From Ziziphus jujuba (Eukaryota; Streptophyta; Magnoliopsida; Rosales; Rhamnaceae): a stretch of DNA of 64,000 nucleotides. Positions 59,549 to 64,000 of this stretch are shown one piece after another (position 1 is the stretch's first letter; each line of letters opens with the position of its first letter). The notes under the pieces are model-generated. The model had not been told where the DNA came from. It saw only the letters and a program-made list of their open reading frames with translations, and made no database searches. The translations under genes were made by a program, and so were the position numbers. The stretch spans positions 12,896,001 to 12,960,000 of the forward strand of contig NC_083386.1 of NCBI RefSeq assembly GCF_031755915.1, written 5' to 3'.

Positions 59549-62500
59549 TGTAACACCCCGTCCCGAACCATGTTGGAATTTTTGCATGTTGACCGAGGTT
59601 GACCATTGACTTTGATGTTGACCGATGTGTGTTCTAGGTTGAGTGAGGTACCGTTACGAAGTACACGTTGGCACTAGTTCGTAGACTAGTAGCACGTTGG
59701 AAACGGAGCTACGGTTTGAAAGTTATGGGCAAAACAAGTCGTGGTGCAAACTGTCCAAAAGGTACCGAGAGTTGACTTTTTATCGTTGTATAATTTTGGT
59801 TTGACTTTTGTATGGTTGTAAAGTACTTGTCGATACGAGTTCATAGACTAGCGGCATGCTTAAATTAGACATCTGGTTAAAAAGTTATAGACGTGAGAAG
59901 TTTGCCGGATACCGTAATATTTTATTATATCTCGCTTAAGTGCACAGTAATGCCACATGTCGTCACCTGATTGGTCTACGTGGGTGAACAGTGTCACCCA
60001 CGATGGCTTTTATTTGGCAAAAACGACGGGCCACCGGAATCGACAAATTTTCCGACCGACCCTTGCTACACGCACCAGCCAGACGGGAGCGCCTCCCCAT
60101 TTCCGGCCAAACCCCAAAATCTCACGACCGCGGTCGCCCGACGCGCCCAGATCGAGCCGGCGAAGCTCGACGGCGATTTTTCCCCTCCACCACTGGCCAC
60201 CGCCGTTTGACCCCTTTCTGGCCATTTTCAGGCCACACGCGCCAGCCACCCCTCACCACTACCTCATTTCCGGCCAGCCCACCAAATTTCACGGCCACTG
60301 GACCTTCGATGCGCCAGGCGCCGAAAACCTTCAAACCCCGATCTCTTCACCGTCTGGCCTCCGTTTACCTCACCGCCGGTCTCATTCGAATCCTCTCCCC
60401 TCGATCTACAAAACCCCCAAAAATCTCAGCCATCGGCCATCGCACGCGCCACCGCCGGCCACGGTTGCCGGTGACCGCGGCGGCTCGCCGGAAATCACTG
60501 TTCCGGCGAGTACCCAGTTGCACCGCCGGTCCCTCTCCACTGATTCCGACCCCCGAATCCAAATCCGGGGTCCTTTTTCGCCAATTCACGATGGATTGAG
60601 AGGATTGAAGGGTTGAATCCCGAAAGCTTTCCGGCGAGATTCCGGCCACCACCGGTCCGATCTCCGGGAAGTAAGACCGGATTTGTAATCCTCGTCGCTC
60701 AAGCTTCGATTCGGTATATTACTCGTCAACTTTGGTTAACGTTTGTGTTTAACCTCCCCCGGGGTACCGGGTATTATTTACCCGAATAAAATATTATTTT
60801 ATTTGACTGTGTAAAATTGTTAATTTAGGAGCACGTGTGAATTGTGGAATCGATCCTATGGTGAATCGTGGTTTAATTGCGTGCTCGAGGTGAGTGACCC
60901 ACCTTCAAATTAATTTCGGGTTTTAAATTTGTGAATATTTTGTGTGAATTGAATATTTGAAATTTATATTCTATGTGTCAAATATTTAGTGGATTTATAT
61001 GTGGAAATTTTGATGCCCATATTTGTGTAAATTAAATCATATTTTGATTTTTGACAAATTATGGAAATTTGGATTTTTATGGAAATTTGATATATATAGG
61101 CATTGTGATTTTGATATTAATTGATTTATTGTGGAAATTATTGGTGGATTTATTTTGATTAAAGAAAATATGCATTATATAAATTTATGCAATGGGGAAA
61201 TTATTCTATGGTATTGAGGATTGTGGAATTCAATTATATATGAAATTCTTGTCGTTTTAATATTATTTTTGGGCATGATTTGATTTTAAATATTTCAAGG
61301 AAAATATTTGTTTAAGTTGGTGGCTTCAATTTTTATAATTATGCCCGTGGAATATTATGTGATTTAATTTATTATATTTCAGAAATATTTATGCCATTGG
61401 AAAAATTTGAATATTTAAATTGGTGGAATTGAGAGCTGGTGGATTTGAAAATTATAGTATTTATGCGATGAATTTATGACGATGATTAAAATGGAATTGT
61501 GGGAAATTTATGGGTTTAATTGGATGGAATAAACCCGGTATGTTATGGAAAATTTGAGATTTTGAGATATAAAATAAATATGTGGATTTTATGATTTTTA
61601 GATGCACCATACACTTACTGGTGTTCTGTTTATATGTGATATGGTTAGTGTGCACACGGATGTGATTAGCGCGCAGGTGGGTGTGAGTAGCGCGCAGGTG
61701 ATTTTGTGGGGTTGTCCTGTGTTTGCCATCGGATGAGGGTAGGCCGCCCCTCCATGGCCGGGACACCTATTTGCAGCGGCGCGGTGGGACACCACGCGAC
61801 CGTATGCCGGTTTCTCTCTATAATCTCCTGTCTGGCGGTACCTTGGGACGTTGGGTCCTGTTGACGCCACTGGTATATAGTAGGTGCATCAAGTGATTTT
61901 CAGAACTGGGATTTTAAAATAAATATTTTGAAATTGTATTAGAATTAAGAATATAATTAATACTGTTTTTGGTATTTATTTGAATGGGGATTTTAAATTG
62001 GTTTAATTTTCCCTTTACTTAATTATTCAATAAATTAATTTCTTTCAATTATAAATTTTGGATGCTTGACTTATTATATTTTATTTGATATTTAGTTGGA
62101 TAAATTGATGTTTTGGTTTTCGGGGATTATGAATAAAGGGTTTTGTGAAAATGTTTTAAAAGGGGAACTTTTCCAACCGAGAGAATCGTAAGGGTTTTGA
62201 GAGAAAATATTATTTCCAATTAATTATTATTTATCTACCTAATTATCGTGGTATTATAATTGTACAGTAGATAGGGTCACTCACTGAGATGATTAGCATC
62301 TCATATTTTTAAATTCCGTTCCTTTAGGTACCAGGTTTGTCGGTATTCATCTGGAGCGGACTTGATCTTCATCACTGTCTTAGTTTGAGAAGTACCCTGT
62401 TCTTCATTTATTGAAATTATAATATTTCTTTCATCCACGTTGTATTCTATATTTAGTAGTACTTCATGAAGCTCTGTATACTGTCTCGGACATTTATGTA

Positions 62501-62742
62501 CTATTTATGCACTGTGTTACTGTTATTCTTTTGGAGTGCTGTAAATTTGTGGAATCAACTTGTAGTATTGTGGGAGGAATAAGGAGATGAATATAGAAGT
62601 GTGTTTTCAGTGCATGAAATTATGGTAAGTCCATCCCTTAGGGGAGGTTCTGTCGGATTTTCCATTGCAGGGTCCGGTAGGGTTTCCCTGGGATCAGGGC
62701 TTGTCTAGAGTTCCGGTGAGAAATTTTGGACGGGTCCTGATA
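59549..62742 (+). repeat. Solo Ty3/gypsy LTR, 3194 bp, inserted in the Myb-like gene
   Basis: Starts TGTAACACCCCGTCCC and ends GTCCTGATA, similar throughout to 16627-19739. It is flanked by GAAC on both sides (59545-59548 and 62743-62746). Deleting the LTR and one GAAC restores the reading frame exactly, so it is a clean insertion reduced to a solo LTR by recombination. The GC-rich block (about 59950-60720) includes open frames 59957-60616 and 59991-60599 without any recognisable domain. They are probably by-products of GC-rich composition. Confidence 0.92.
61601..61890 (+). repeat. 290-bp GC-rich LTR module with inverted ends
   Basis: GATGCACC...GGTGCATC, the same length and order as 18589-18878. 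It includes 'atgccggtttctctctata' and 'gtctggcggtaccttgggac'. Confidence 0.6.
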
Positions 62743-63048
62743 GAACCGTCTACCCAACCTAAATCAAGAGGTAAGAGAAAATCTGGATTGAAGGATGATG
62801 ACATTGTGAGCGGGTTTGGCAATGTAGCAAAGAAATTGTTTGATAAATTGGCTGCAAAGTTAGATAAATCTGAAGCCAATTATCCACAATACTTAGCTAT
62901 GGAGCTAGACAGGTTAGGCTTCTCTGTTGATGACAATCTTGAAATCTCTAAGGCAATGAAATTGGATCCATCGAACGTTGAGGTTTTTAAGATTATTAGA
63001 ACGGATACGGGCAAGATTAAATTTGCTAGAAAAATTTTAAATTACTAA

Positions 63049-63334
63049 GTGTTGCTGTGTATCATATATTTAAGACTATGTATGAGGGGATAATAACTAT
63101 GAACACTTGGATGTGAACTTTATGGACATATGTTGTATGGTCGTTTATGGACATGTGGTATGGTAATGGATGTTAGTATTTAATTATGTATGTAAAGACA
63201 CTTATATGAAGCATGTGTTATGTTTTAGTGTATTAATATGCACCTGATTGATTTAGTTAATTGTTATTTTGTCTAATTTTATTATTATCTTATCATATTA
63301 TGTTATAATTTATTATAATATGCAGGAACATTAA
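63049..63334. other. Spacer between Myb-like gene and viroplasmin-domain gene
   Basis: AT-rich. Ends in an acceptor-like ataatatgcag at about 63315-63325, ten bases before the next ATG. Confidence 0.45.
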
Positions 63335-63652
63335 ATGGCAAGGAGAAGAGTTTATGTTGTGTTTGAAGGTAGACAACCAGGAATATATAATTATTGGCCT
63401 GAATATCATCAACAGGTGCAAGGATTTAAGGATAATTTATATCAAGCCTATAATACAACTGAAGAAGCTGAAATAGCATATGCTGAGTATGTAGAACGAA
63501 TGATGAGGAATCTAAATGAGACAAATCCAATACAACATATCACCGCACATACACGTGCCAACTTGAATAATGAGTGGCATAATGGTTTTATAATCGGCTG
63601 TTTGTTTGGATTACTATCAATGGGTGTATTTACTTATTTGGCATATAAGTAG
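63335..63652 (+). CDS. Small viroplasmin / RNase H1 N-terminal domain protein with membrane tail
   Basis: An open frame of 105 residues. Residues 2-52 (RRRVYVVFEGRQPGIYNYWP, then EYHQQVQGFKDNLYQAYNT, then TEEAEIAYAEY) match the domain shared by the N-terminus of eukaryotic RNase H1 and caulimovirus viroplasmin, which binds RNA/DNA hybrids or duplex RNA in characterised members. No RNase H catalytic domain follows. Instead residues about 84-104 (GFIIGCLFGLLSMGVFTYLA) form a probable membrane segment. The ATG follows a good 3' splice site, suggesting an upstream non-coding exon. It lies in the same orientation as the transposase and partner gene. The family is recognised; its role in a transposon is unknown. 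Confidence 0.75.
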   Translation: MARRRVYVVFEGRQPGIYNYWPEYHQQVQGFKDNLYQAYNTTEEAEIAYAEYVERMMRNLNETNPIQHITAHTRANLNNEWHNGFIIGCLFGLLSMGVFTYLAYK

Positions 63653-64000
63653 ATTATTGGTGTAAAATCAAATATATACATTTGTATGGAGACAAGTATG
63701 TGAAATCGTACTTATCAACAAGTTTTTAATCAAATATGATGTTAACTTTATTTATTTGTACATATGATTTGACATATTATAATATCATTTTAATTTGTTT
63801 TGAAAACCATATATTAACATAATTTGTGGGTGTAAAAAAAATTACAATTTAATTACAATGTAAAAAAAAATTACAATTACAAAATTTCATTACTTAACTT
63901 TATTTCTCATTAATTTTTATTTATAAAATATTATGTTATAATTTAATTTTCATTTAATTTTAAAATTTCAAATTAATATAGTTTGTGGATGTAATAAAAA
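63653..64000. other. AT-rich end of window, no Harbinger right terminus
   Basis: Contains a direct repeat 'aaaaaaaattacaatt' around 63834-63880. No CCAAACACACCC-like inverted end was found, so the element's border lies further right or is lost. Confidence 0.5.

Larger units (their letters stand above)
58886..63048 (+). pseudogene. Harbinger Myb/SANT-like partner protein, split by solo LTR
   Basis: Exon 1 (58886-59238) encodes RRTWSKGEKDALLLILDEVV, then a TAG at 58997-58999, then RCDTGSFKPGTITMIERRLA, and PHIESKLKKWKKQYGIIYDM. Exon 2 (59348 on) begins NPSAKAWRSKPF, then is frameshifted near 59390 to LASIFGKDRAMG and NDLNLESGNEQFTD, until the LTR at 59549. After the LTR, 62747-63048 continues in frame (PSTQPKSRGKRKSGLKDDD, to KIKFARKILNY). 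These are the SANT/Myb-like DNA-binding domain and conserved tail of the Harbinger accessory protein. It moves the transposase to the nucleus and binds ends in characterised members. Three independent lesions make it inactive. Confidence 0.85.
53661..64000 (+). mobile_element. PIF/Harbinger DNA transposon, left end and coding part
   Basis: The left end reads TGGGTGTGTTTGGTTTGTTG directly after TTA (53658-53660), as expected for the G-rich PIF/Harbinger terminus and its 3-bp TWA target. Inside are an intact DDE transposase (57333-58635), a Myb/SANT-like partner gene (58886-63048, broken) and a small viroplasmin-domain gene (63335-63652). The right terminus was not found up to 64000, so the element extends beyond the window. 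Without the nested 3.2 kb LTR it is over 7 kb here. Confidence 0.8.

Noticed and set aside
17052..60652. Long GC-rich open frames (17400-17945, 59957-60652) as possible new genes
   Set aside because: Different frames are open in the two LTR copies, and composition alone explains them.

Overview
This window looks like nuclear DNA of a eudicot plant, probably from a large, repeat-rich genome. The evidence is AT-rich intergenic sequence, GT-AG introns, plant-type transposons of nearly every order (CACTA, LINE, Ty1/copia, Ty3/gypsy, Mutator, PIF/Harbinger), and fragments of plant gene families (RopGEF/PRONE, DUF674, TMEM161-like, PSI/DUF668, complex I B12-like subunit). I cannot name the species. 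No tRNA, rRNA, CRISPR array or intact ordinary host gene was recognised. Almost every identifiable base belongs to a mobile element or a broken gene.

Layout. 1-1736: 3' part of a CACTA transposon. 1919-8110: a LINE (minus strand) split by a decayed Ty1/copia element that shows tandem structure. 9202-11486: a 2.3 kb non-autonomous LTR element. 13382-20606: pieces of a chromovirus-like Ty3/gypsy family with LTRs of about 3.1 kb, including an orientation switch near 15380. 20760-25640: a second, decayed Ty3/gypsy element with a different 3' LTR. 26323-26676: a CACTA-like scrap. 26677-31876: an LTR-internal-LTR-internal-LTR array in which the LTRs are about 3 kb but each internal region is only about 217 bp. 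32180-33490: an irregular tandem repeat.

34060-53535 is a patchwork of gene fragments. A Mutator-like element ends at 36870 and carries 3' exons of a RopGEF gene and a complex I B12-like fragment. A DUF674 pseudogene follows. A second Mutator-like element (Pack-MULE type) spans 38851-53535. It has imperfect terminal inverted repeats of about 100 bp and a decayed 9-bp target duplication. It carries fragments of TMEM161, mitochondrial nad1, a C2-domain (NTMC2T5-like) gene, a PSI/DUF668 gene, two unidentified exons and another B12-like copy, plus an eight-copy 254-bp tandem repeat. A young, complete Ty1/copia element (39741-45926, open 1328-residue polyprotein, 5-bp target duplication) sits inside the TMEM161 fragment.

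From about 53661 past the window end lies a PIF/Harbinger element. It has an intact spliced DDE transposase (378 aa), its usual Myb/SANT-like partner gene (broken by a stop, a frameshift and a 3.2 kb solo LTR), and an extra small gene encoding a viroplasmin/RNase H1 N-terminal domain followed by a membrane segment. Exon-like sequence of unknown origin lies upstream of the transposase. The right end of this element lies outside the window.

The most interesting points are the Harbinger element with its extra hybrid-binding-type gene, the two related gene-capturing Mutator-like elements, and the giant-LTR/mini-internal retroelement array with a conserved GC-rich module in its LTRs.
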